Shown here: piece by piece, positions 38,001 through 47,109 of the stretch
Position numbering within the stretch: position 1 is the first letter of the stretch
How the letters are laid out: the number at the start of each line of letters is the position of its first letter
DNA from: Apostichopus japonicus
Taxonomy: Eukaryota > Echinodermata > Holothuroidea > Aspidochirotida > Stichopodidae
Assembly (NCBI RefSeq): GCF_037975245.1
Contig: NC_092580.1
Span: 25,402,501-25,466,500 of the forward strand
Reading direction: 5' to 3'
Length of the DNA stretch: 64,000 bases
Position numbers and translations under genes: made by a program
The notes under the pieces: model-generated
The model's database searches: none
Seen by the model: only the letters and a program-made list of their open reading frames with translations
Told to the model about the DNA's origin: nothing

Positions 38001-41000
38001 TTGTTATGCCGTTCGGGTTAAACATTTGTATCAGACGGCTGTCATTTTTGTAAATTTGTGTTGTCATAGTGGTAGTAAGATATCAAACCTTTTACCTTCT
38101 TATATATTCATTTTATATTTTCATGGAAGGGTGTACGTAGTGCTGATGATAAAACCAATGCTATTTCTAAATAAAATTAAGAAGTAGCACATATTTCAGG
38201 AACCGACATATGCTTGTAACGCAACCACAAGAGAAGTTGACCAGTGGAAGTAGGGTTCAACTTCCACCATTAGTCGCCTACTCAGAGAGGATATATGTAC
38301 AAGTATATCAAAATTGATGCAAATGCAATATTCTCATTGTAATAATGAGGGTAATTGCTGTTAATTACCACGGATTAAATACAAGGGAAATACTAAATGC
38401 AATGATTAACTGTCATTTTAATTTAACGCTTCAAATCTCCTAATACTACTGAATCTACGAATACTGATGCGTGCCCTCCTTATTCGTGCACAATAGTCCT
38501 TTTTTTGTCGATTACTGGCGGGAGAACATCGTATTCGCTCCCTCGGGTTGCGGGACCATGAATGGGGATGCCGTTGCCCTAGGACAGAATTGACCTTTCA
38601 CTTGCTAATACATCGGTAACCTAAATACTGTTTGGAAAATAATAAATGTGTTTATTCTATATTCCTCTGGCTTGTCATCACTGCAGATGTATGGCGGATT
38701 TTAGTGTCTTGGATAATGGTCACAATGCACTTTTAATGTTGCCAAAACATAATAATTACAATACAACTATTAAATAACATAGGGGCAAGGGTTAACATTT
38801 TCCTGCGATAAGCAAACTATGGTACATATCATATATAATATATAATAAATACAAAGTAACACTTGACATGAGTACACTCTCCTATTTAATGCATGCCCAA
38901 AGTACACCAAAATAACTAACGGTGACATGACCCATCTAGCATATTCAAGATTCAAACTGGTCACCTCAAATGACAATCGATGAACTCTAACATGGTCACA
39001 CCCTTTATAACTAAAATAAGAGTCCCCGAGGGACATCCCTCAGCTAGTAAATATAACGACACAATAACAAGTGAACAACTAGCACACTTACTGACTTCAA
39101 ACCATACACAACTACTGACTTAAAAACAAACCACGGGCTATATAACCTAGCCTGTCTGCTGTATCTGATCATATGGCATCTGTACCGATAAGTGGGTGAC
39201 TACTATGGTTAACTTCAAACGGAACAACCTTATTAGTGCCTCGTTTGACATATACACAATATATCGACACATCTACTGACATATGGCTACAACTCTAGCA
39301 ACTTAGAAGTTCACAGGAACTTCGGTTATTCCTATCTTCATGTCAACTAAGAAAAGTGTATTATAGGACCTAAACATAGCTCGAACAGACGATATTTAGT
39401 TCTAAAATAATTAATACGAAGGTATGACAATAAAATGGTAATGCGCGATAGTACTATTACAATATATAATTAAATTATTAAAGACAGAGAATTAAACAAA
39501 GCCATGTGTTTTAATACTGGATTCGGAAAGGGGAAATGGTTCACTACACATCCCACCGAATACTTAAGATAACCTAAAGTAACAAGGTCTAACAGTAGTA
39601 AACAGTGGTAAAGACTACCACAGACCACACAGGAACAGTGTACACACCCAAGAAGAGCTTAAACAAGCAAACAATGGAACTAATTCACGCAGAGTCACTG
39701 AACCTATAGTTAAAGTTACATACTTATGTAGGGACCTACATGGAATAAAGAAAAAGGGGAGTGAAGGGGAGACTTTATGTCATATACAGCGGCACAGCAT
39801 GTTAGACACTACTAATGGGAGTTATAAGAGGTGCCACAAAGAGCTTCAATATTTTATAATTGGAAGGCATGTAGCGCGAAGATGTCAAATTTAGTAGACT
39901 TGAACGACTTATCAGCTTAGTGCTTGAATTTTCAACCAGTGATGTGATATCTTTCAAAAGTTTAAGATGTTGTGTGTTAGCCATTGATAAGTTCTTCTAT
40001 CACATTTATGCCTAGAATAATGATGATGGTTGGGTTTGAGTCTCTTTTAATAATCCACCCATTAAGTTAAGACATTTTACTTTCAACATTGCAATTGACA
40101 TTGAAAGGGTTTGCATAGAACGGATTATTTTGAACATATTTAAGTTACAAATCTCTCCTGTTACATTTTTTATACAGTTCTGTCAACAATATCTAGGTGA
40201 GAAATCAGCATGTTTTATCATATTTGTATCAATATTTTCTCAATGCAAGAATTTGACACAATATTACTATTATTGTTAGAGTTAACGATGGTACAAATAT
40301 TTTTAGTAGGGGTGGTGGTGACAGTAGTAGTATTACTAACAACAGCAATAGTAGTAGTAGGTGTACTGAGAGTTGTATGTTTAGTGATAGGTGTAGTGGT
40401 AGTGATATGATAGCGGTAGTGGTAGTGTTGGTGGTAGCGGTATTGGTGTTAGTATATAATGGTAGCATTCCATTAGCATTATTAGTTGTACTAATATTTT
40501 ATTTGAGGAAATGAAAACAACGGAGATAAAAATTAGTTAATATTTTTTTAAGATACCCCTTCTCACACAGTTTTCTGCCTGCTAGGAATATACTAAGTAA
40601 TCCTCAGCACCAACAGGAGAAGAATATTGAGACTGGTTTGCTTCCAGGTAAGAATACCACATGCTGTGTTTTATATAAAGCTACACGCGTTACACTTTGA
40701 TGTTCTCGTGGCATATTATCTTTTGGAATGGTTATCTTCCTCCATGTTCGTGTTTTACTGCTTAAATGTGACTGCTAACATGCATTTAAAATTTCAGATT
40801 TATAATTTTCTTACCAGTTCCATATGACTCTGCTAGATGTGAAAAGTTAAAGTCTTCACTCTTTCTGTTCCCTGTTTTAGAACCTGAGGCTATTGCAAGC
40901 CATATAGACCTTCGATCTTTTGAACGTCAGAATATCTGTTTCCGAGGTAACATTTCTATTTCGCCAACAATTATTCAGTGGTCCGGTAAATTGGAAATTG

Positions 41001-44000
41001 GTAAAAGCAAGAAAGATGTCATCATTTCTTACATTCAAGGTTGGTCATCACTGTCACCTCAACTTCAAGAAATCGGTTGTCATGATTGTATAGTATACTG
41101 TTGGTGGAAACTTAATTATTGATATAAAGTACTCCAAAAGAAGATTAAATTTGATCACAAGTTGAAAGGGTTACGTTGACTTAACACCTATCTACGTTAT
41201 CAAAAGTACATTCTCAATAAGATAACACACTTATATCAGTCATTCTAGAGGTTCGTCCTTACATTTTTATTTGCTTTAAACTGATTTCGAGAAGCAGTGA
41301 TACACTTAGGTACGTTTCGTTTAACTTATATTTATAGAAAATGAGCAAGAAGAGGCAAAAGAGTTATGGAAGATTTGCTCTGAAGCTAAACTTACCATGC
41401 CAGAACACCCGAATATTCTGAAAACTCTCGGACACAGCACGTATGAAGGTAATGTATCAATATAGTTGAACATAAGAAATGTTAAAGAAGCTAAAACTCT
41501 GAACTGTAGAACTACCGGTTGGGCAGCCATGAATGTTGATACAATTACAATATTATCAGCGTTTGAACATTTCATGGAAATTTGTAGAACTAATATACAC
41601 ATTGTAAGTATAATAAGTATCGTCTATAAGTTATGCTTCTTTCCTTTTTACAACAGATTGTTTTTCTTTTTCTTTACAGAAATATACTGCTTAATACAAG
41701 ATTATTATGGAATGACATCGTTGGATTTTTGCCTTGCAACAGAGTATAGCAACAACCCTATAGCAATTTCTGAAAACACCGTTGATACAAGTGTGGGATA
41801 TGCTTATGGTGTCATTGAAGGCATGGCTTATCTTGACTCTCAACAGGTGGGTGTATGGTATCTTACACTTATAACAAAATGCTAATTATTTCCAATTTCA
41901 ATGCATATTTGTGGTAGTACATTAATTGAATCGCCTGACTAAGATTCAAACTGAATGACGGCGGAGAATTTCAACATTGAAAAGCTTTTGCCGAATCTTA
42001 CTTTTGGACATAATATGGAATTCTGTGTACTTACATCGTTATTAAATCACCGTTATTTCGTTGTTGTTTCCTTCTAGTGAACTCGGTAACAATGTTGTAA
42101 GAGGTACAATAGTTTCATGTTGATATTACGGGTTATAGTATCAGCGATGATGCGTTGTATTACCTTTTCAAACAGAAATAAAAGAATATGAAACAAACTG
42201 TTTCTGTTTGAGAGGTATCCCAAAAGCAATTTAATTCATTAGCACGAATATATGGTATATTGTTAGTGGTTAATAACTAACGGTATCAAATTCCTTTGAG
42301 AGATGAAGGAAGCTTCATACCAAGTCATTTTTAAGCAACGTGGTTAAATATTGAATTAACTAGATCTAGTACACTATTATGTGTAGAGTATGTCCGTATA
42401 AAATTACACTGATAATGAGATATGAGAAAAGAATTCGACCAGTAGTTACATTATTTAACTTAAAGGAATACTTCTTGACTGTAGTCGCCGGTTTGTAGAG
42501 CCGCAATGGTTTTACTTATTAGTTTTCAATTATTTGGCATTTCACCAGGGTAGAGTGATAGTTATATAGAAAGGGAATAGTTGACAAATTGACTATCACC
42601 ATACAAAAATTGATTCTACATATAAGCCAAAGAACGAAAAATGATAATGTCGAAGTTCAAGTACGTCGCACAACTACACATTTTCAAAATTGTAAGTTTA
42701 ACCATCAACAGTGTTTCCCTTCGTCTACTTTTATTAATATATTTGCCCCCAAAACACTTATCCATTACATATTATTTTTATATATATCATTTATAGTGCT
42801 ATCATCCGGGACTTTGCTCCAGGCGAATTATGGTCAACAGCTTCGGAATTTGTAAACTTTACTGTTTTTGTCCCAAAACTAACGTCAACACATTTTTGAA
42901 ATGGATTATATTAAAGGTATGCTATGTCAATATCTTTTGTCGTGTTTGCGCTATTGATGATATGTCCACTTCGAAAACTTATTCTCTACGTTTAAATATG
43001 TTCAATCTTTACAGGACGAGGAAAATGTATGGGCACTTCCTCCAGAATGTCAATCGTCTGGTACATATTCAGAGTGCAGTGACGTGTGGAGCATAGGGTT
43101 TACACTTTGCGAAATATTTCTTGGGGGTAAGCAATTCTTCACCCAAACTTGTCCGTATCAAGTACTAGTTTATATGTTAAAAATAAGATAACAAGTATAT
43201 TTTATGGTCTCTGTTTTATATTTTAAGATATGGAATCATTACGCAAATATGTCCTACTGGAAAACAATGAAATGACGAAACATCTCGAAGAAATCAGTAA
43301 ACCCCTTCAGTGTCCAGAAAAATTGTAAGTGAACTTTTCTACTTTAAAGTTGTTCTTTTGGCCAAACATGTCTTGCTGACATTGGAACTGTAAGCTTTTG
43401 GTATCGCAAATATGTTGTAAGTGTTATGTAGTAACCATTTATTTACAAGACTATTAATTTTCTAAAACCAAAATTTAAATGTAAAGTTACATTAAATTTA
43501 AAAAATGAGAGAGATTTTACAAAATGATTTTTCAGGTGAAAGAAATGTGTCTGCAATTTCCAATTATTTCAAGTCATAACCTTGAAACAACCAAACCAAA
43601 AGTCAAGACCAAAAATACCTAATAGCAAATGTTCTTACTGATAACATTATTCGATTACTTATTTTAATATTCCTTTTCTCATTCTTGTGTATTCAGGTGG
43701 GAAACGTTAAAATCATGTTTATCAATCGGACAACAAGATCGTCCAACTATCGATGCAGTAAAAACTCTTCATCTTCAGAAATCGCCAAAGATCGAGTATC
43801 TAAAAATAAAAAAACAACAGGTAGACAAACGCCATATTTTGTGATTAATTGTTAAAAGCTCTAAAATTACAATATTAGATCGCTTTCACGTGGCTATTAA
43901 TTATTATATTTATCGACAAACTTCTTTTTCAGAAATCTTCACAGGACGACTACGAGACGGTAGTCAATCAAGAGGTAAGAAGACTCGATTTCTTGTTTTG

Positions 44001-46977
44001 ATTTCAGCTGAAAAACTACAACAATAGATAGTATTCCAGTGGAAAAATAAACCAGTTTTTCTTTTAATTGGACAGACTATCGATCAGCTATCGACGTACT
44101 AAAATCTCTTCTTTCTCAGAAATCTTCAAAGACAGTCTACGGTATAATGGTAAATCAAGAAATAGGAAGATACAAGTTTCTGTCCATTTATAAATTGTAA
44201 GACTACCTTATTAGACTGACAATTGAAAAGTTCCCCCGTTCTTGTTTTGCACTTTTTGTTCTCAAATAGTAGAGACTAATATAATACAGTTTGCACACAT
44301 ATAATCGAATACGTTTTTAACATACATGTGTGCTAAAACCCTTTTACAATATTAGATCGTTAACGTCGTTAGTAATTATTTTTATTGTCACACTCCCTTT
44401 TCAGAACTCTTCACAGGACGACAACGATAGGGTAGACAACCAAGAGGTCAGAAAATACCATTTCTTGTGTTTGCTAGCTGAAAAACTAAAACAATAGATC
44501 GTATTCCCAGGGACAGCTAAATCAGTTTTTCTTTTAATTGGACAGACTATCGATCAGCTATCGACATACTAAAATCTCTTCATTCTCAGAAATCTTCAAA
44601 GACAGTCTACGGCATAATGGTAAATCAAGACATAGGAAGATACAAGTTTCTGTCCATTTATAAATTGTAAGACTACCTAATTAGACTGACAATTGAAAAG
44701 TTCCCCGGTTCTCGTTTTGCACTTTTGTTCTCAAATAGTAGAGACTAATATAATACAGTTTGCACACATATAATCGAATACGTTTTTAACATACATATGT
44801 GCTAAAACCCTTTTACAATATTAGATCGTTAACGTCGTTAGTAATTATTTTTATTGTCACACTCCCTTTTCAGAACTCTTCACAGGACGACAACGATAGG
44901 GTAGACAACCAAGAGGTCAGAAAATACCATTTCTTGTGTTTGCTAGCTGAAAAACTAAAACAATAGATCGTATTCCCAGGGACAGCTAAATCAGTTTTTC
45001 TTTTAATTGGACAGACAATCGATCAGCTATCGACGTACTAAAATCTCTTTTTTCTCAGAAATCTTCAAAGACAGTCTACGGCATAATGGTTTATCAAGAA
45101 ATAGGAAGAAACAAGTTTCTGGCCATTTATAAATTGTAAGACTACCTTATTAGATAGACAATTGAAAAGTTTTCCGGTTCTTGTTTTGCCCTTTTTGTTC
45201 TAAACGTTTGGCACACATATAATGGAATACGTTTTTAAGATACATGTGTGCTTAACCTTTTTTTAAATAATAGATTGCTTTCAGGTGGCCAGCAATGATT
45301 TTTATATACACAATTCTTTTTCAGAAATCTTCACAGGACGACAACGAGAAGGGAGACAATCAAGAGGTAAGAAGATATCATTTCTTTTTTGTATTTCAGC
45401 TGAAAACTGCAACAACTAATCGTTTTCCCGGGGACAAATAAACATTTTTTTATTGTGTAAAGTGAGTTGGCTTGACGTTTCGATCCTAGCAGGATCTTCT
45501 TCAGAGGGCTAAATGTCAAGTAACGTGCAGAAAGTTTCTTTCATTCTTCTCTCCATTCCTTGTCTACTAATCCCTTACATCTTTCTCGGTGTGTTCACAA
45601 TGCTCATTAACCTGTCTGTATTCTGTGCGTGTTTTTGTTCCTTCTGTTACTGTGCGTTACTTGTCATTAGCCTATGAAGAAGATCCTGTTACTTTTACAC
45701 ATTATCTTACACAGAGTCTGAAGTGGATAAGCTGTTTGCTTATAGCTTTATTTTGATTTTCTTTAAATTGGACAAATAATCGACCAGCTATCGACGCACT
45801 AAAATCTCTTCTTTCTCAGAAATCTTGGAAGACCGGCTCCGGCTTAAAGGAAAATCAAGAGGTGGTAAGGATACAAGTTTCTGTCCACTCATAAGTTGTA
45901 TGACTTCCAAATTAGACTGTCATGTTCTTGTTTTGCCCTTTTGTTCCCAAATAGTAGAGACTAACATATTAACGTTTGAACGCTTTAACGTTGCAAGTAA
46001 TTATTGTCATCGACACATTGCTTTGCAGAACTCTTCAAAGGACGACTACGAGAAGGTAGAAATCAAAGAGGTAAGAAGATACTATTTCTTGTTTTTTATT
46101 TCAGCTGAAAAACAACAACAACAGATCGCATTCCCGAGGACAACTAAATCAGTTTCCTTTTAATTGGACACACGATCGATCAGCTATCGACGCTCTAAAT
46201 ACACTTCAGTTAACCTTTCGAATGTTTTTGTGAGACCACTATTAAACTGTTACTTTGAATGTAACATGTATCGAGGAAAGGGTTGTTATCAACTTTACAG
46301 TAAAGAAGGTATCCTTTTTTGGTACTGGTTAATACGTTGGTCAAAAAGACGTTCGTTGCGAGCTTTGTGCGCTATTATTTATTATTACCAAATAAACAAT
46401 GGTTACGCAAGTAACATCAAATATGATAACCAAACATGATATTTAGCTATGGGAACAAGCAAACTACCAATCGTTGCGTATTTCTGACACTACCGCCTGT
46501 GAAACAGCTTACGTGCTGATTTTATCGGCGAGACTTTATGCTAGTAATGAAGGTTAAGAACAGAGAAAGCATTATTTATCTGAGCAACATGTTAATGCCT
46601 AGTTATATATAGCAGAAACATTCATTACAATATTAGGGCAATTACACTTTCAGAATCTTAAATGACAGTAAAAGGGTTAGCATGTAATGTGCATCTAGTA
46701 TGAAAAAAAAAGAATACCAGCAATCTTATATAAGCAGACTCATCGTTGATAAACGAAAGTCATTCATCTATGTTTTCAATTTAGTGACAAAATGTGTAAA
46801 ACATTCGCATGTGTCGTCTACTTCTGTTTCTGTTGCTAGAAGCCACCCCTTGGGACAACTGAAGACGGTGATACTCTCTCTAAAAATCAATCAAAAGTCA
46901 ATAAAGTTGAAGCTATTATGCAAGGTGGACTTACAGATGACTCATATGAAGACATGAATGTTCCAATTAATAAGTGA
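35006..46977 (+). CDS. Gene C: two-Ig receptor pseudokinase with a duplicated tail
   Basis: Core exons: 35006-35063, 36065-36349, 36927-37217, 37637-37747, 40178-40196, 40586-40647, 40881-41039, 41338-41448, 41680-41846, 42797-42916, 43015-43126, 43228-43324, 43697-43820 (1716 nt, 572 codons, in frame). Tail: 42-nt exons at 43933, 44405, 44874, 45325 and 46029 and the last exon 46840-46977, giving about 687 aa. Optional exons: 44120-44149, 44590-44619, 45059-45088, 45820-45861. Signal peptide 1-19, Ig1 20-114, Ig2 115-211, membrane helix within 212-248, kinase-like domain about 276-572. HPG at 424-426, CFC at 444-446, and Ser in place of the beta-3 Lys. A receptor pseudokinase is inferred. 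The tail is built from repeated frame-neutral cassettes, so isoforms could differ in docking-motif number. ATG could be 35006 or 35009. Confidence 0.8.
35234..35819. mobile_element. hAT-like MITE 2 (gene C intron)
   Basis: 586 bp. The ends cagtggcggagc and, inverted, cagtgacggagc form a 12-bp terminal repeat with one mismatch. 8-bp target duplication cttaagag at 35226-35233 and 35820-35827. Non-coding. Different terminal sequence from MITE 1. Confidence 0.82.
36065..36349 (+). CDS. Gene C exon: Ig-like domain 1
   Basis: Phase 1-1. IELICSC, PVWRFNG, NEGNYSC. Very similar to B over the whole exon. Confidence 0.88.
36927..37217 (+). CDS. Gene C exon: Ig-like domain 2
   Basis: 291 nt. YEFNCYSDQL, FIWKVNN, VSCSLGDATSVI. 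Phase 1-1. Confidence 0.88.
37637..37747 (+). CDS. Gene C exon: transmembrane segment
   Basis: SDHEDKGGTF stalk, AAPIIITIACIAILAGTY helix, FWRHKNE. 111 nt, gtaagt donor. Confidence 0.88.
37750..40170. other. Gene C TM-to-microexon intron
   Basis: 2.4 kb without convincing coding signal. A perfect 8-bp stem hairpin gtggaagt/acttccac lies at about 38242-38266. A 60-codon - strand ORF (39802-39984) is unexplained. Confidence 0.5.
40178..40196 (+). CDS. Gene C juxtamembrane microexon (19 nt)
   Basis: Encodes FLSTISR across borders, phase 1 to 2. gtgaga donor. Orthologous in position to B 20564-20582. Confidence 0.72.
40290..40470 (+). repeat. Degenerate GTA/GTG trinucleotide tract
   Basis: Low-complexity gtagtagta / gtggtggta stretch just after the microexon. 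The apparent ORFs through it are repeat artefacts. Confidence 0.8.
40586..40647 (+). CDS. Gene C juxtamembrane exon
   Basis: 62 nt, phase 2 to 1. NILSNPQHQQEKNIETGLLP. Shorter and less basic than in B. Confidence 0.7.
40881..41039 (+). CDS. Gene C exon: kinase-like N-lobe
   Basis: IDLRSFERQNICFRGNISIS..., IIQWSGKLEIG, DVIISYIQ. Ser replaces the beta-3 Lys. Confidence 0.86.
41338..41448 (+). CDS. Gene C exon: alpha-C/beta-4 region
   Basis: 111 nt. EAKELWKICSEAKLTM, PEHPNILKTLGHSTYE. Confidence 0.88.
41680..41846 (+). CDS. Gene C exon: hinge to alpha-E
   Basis: 167 nt, phase 1 to 0. CLIQDYYGMTSLDFCLATEY, then GVIEGMAYLDSQQ. Confidence 0.88.
42797..42916 (+). CDS. Gene C exon: degenerate catalytic loop (HPG, CFC)
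   Basis: 120 nt, phase 0-0. CYHPGLCSRRIMVNSFGICK, then LYCFCPK. Same substitutions as B. Followed directly by a short activation segment without Tyr. Confidence 0.9.
43015..43126 (+). CDS. Gene C exon: PPE and alpha-F
   Basis: 112 nt. WALPPEC, CSDVWSIGFTLCEIFLGG. The Trp of LWE is Cys. Confidence 0.9.
43228..43324 (+). CDS. Gene C exon: C-lobe alpha-G
   Basis: 97 nt, phase 1 to 2. MESLRKYVLLENNEMTKHLE, ending LQCPEKL. Confidence 0.86.
43697..43820 (+). CDS. Gene C exon: C-lobe end (DRPT)
   Basis: WETLKSCLSIGQQDRPTIDA, then VKTLHLQKSPKIEYLKIKKQ. The 3' half is the source of the repeated fragments downstream (44.07-46.2 kb). Confidence 0.86.
43933..43974 (+). CDS. Gene C tail cassette 1
   Basis: 42 nt, phase 0-0, gtaaga donor. 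KSSQDDYETVVNQE; YETV is a possible phosphotyrosine site. Confidence 0.8.
44120..44149 (+). CDS. Gene C optional exon KSSKTVYGIM, copy 1
   Basis: Derived from the DRPT exon. tttctcag acceptor, atg/gtaaat donor, 30 nt, phase 0. The older donor after VNQE is mutated to ataggaaga. YGIM is a YxxM motif. May be unused. Confidence 0.4.
44405..44446 (+). CDS. Gene C tail cassette 2
   Basis: 42 nt, NSSQDDNDRVDNQE. The Tyr is replaced by Asn. The donor gtcaga is weaker than in cassette 1. Confidence 0.65.
44590..44619 (+). CDS. Gene C optional exon KSSKTVYGIM, copy 2
   Basis: 30 nt, identical peptide to copy 1, gtaaat donor. Confidence 0.38.
44874..44915 (+). CDS. Gene C tail cassette 3
   Basis: 42 nt, identical to cassette 2 including the gtcaga donor. 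Confidence 0.65.
45059..45088 (+). CDS. Gene C optional exon KSSKTVYGIM, copy 3
   Basis: 30 nt with the same peptide, but the donor is gtttat, so it is the least likely copy to be spliced in. Confidence 0.25.
45325..45366 (+). CDS. Gene C tail cassette 4
   Basis: 42 nt, KSSQDDNEKGDNQE, good gtaaga donor. Confidence 0.7.
45452..45755. mobile_element. Foldback element copy 2 (gene C tail array)
   Basis: Starts gtaaagtgagttggcttgac and contains gacgtttcgatcctagcag. The inverted counterpart ends near gcctatgaagaagatcctg. It separates two parts of an array unit that are contiguous in the other units, so the insertion limits can be read directly. Confidence 0.75.
45820..45861 (+). CDS. Gene C optional exon KSWKTGSGLKENQE
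   Basis: 42 nt or 45 nt (second donor gtaagg at 45865). A diverged relative of the KSSKTVYGIM exon that kept an end near NQE. It has lost the Tyr. Confidence 0.45.
46029..46070 (+). CDS. Gene C tail cassette 5
   Basis: 42 nt, NSSKDDYEKVEIKE, gtaaga donor. YEKV retains the Tyr. Confidence 0.75.
46840..46977 (+). CDS. Gene C terminal exon
   Basis: Acceptor tgttgctag, phase 0. KPPLGTTEDGDTLSKNQ..., GGLTDDSYEDMNVPINK, stop TGA 46975-46977. YEDM fits YxxM, the binding consensus of PI3-kinase p85 SH2 domains. Confidence 0.8.
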   Translation, partial: KPPLGTTEDGDTLSKNQSKVNKVEAIMQGGLTDDSYEDMNVPINK

Positions 46978-47028
46978 TTTTGCTCATAGTTGGTTTGAAT
47001 ATTGATGACAAAAAATGGTGGATATAAC

Positions 47029-47100
47029 AATAAAAGCAAAGAAGGTACTTTGCTGAATCTTGATAAGGGTTCGTTTGATAGTTAATTTGAACTTAATAAA
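47029..47100 (+). promoter_or_regulatory. Gene C polyadenylation signals
   Basis: AATAAA at 47029-47034 and again at 47095-47100, 52 and 118 nt after the stop. Confidence 0.55.
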
Positions 47101-47109
47101 AATTATGCA

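Larger units (their letters stand above)
44060..46200 (+). repeat. Tandem array of gene C tail segment
   Basis: Unit of about 450-470 bp, repeated about five times. Each holds a fragment of the DRPT exon (near 44071, 44540, 45010, 45772, 46166) and a 42-nt SSQDD-type exon (44405, 44874, 45325, 46029). The spacing 44405 to 44874 is 469 bp and those units are almost identical, so that duplication is recent. A foldback element interrupts the fourth unit. Confidence 0.88.

Noticed and set aside
38242-38266. tRNA-like or hairpin RNA with gggttcaacttcc
   Set aside because: The short stem is perfect, but no acceptor, D or anticodon arms surround it.
39802-39984. 60-codon - strand ORF as a retroelement gag start
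   Set aside because: No terminal repeats, primer site or further domains could be seen around it.
40210-40468. Hydrophobic ORFs on both strands near the gene C microexon
   Set aside because: They come from a GTA/GTG low-complexity tract, so Val/Leu/Thr runs are expected by chance.
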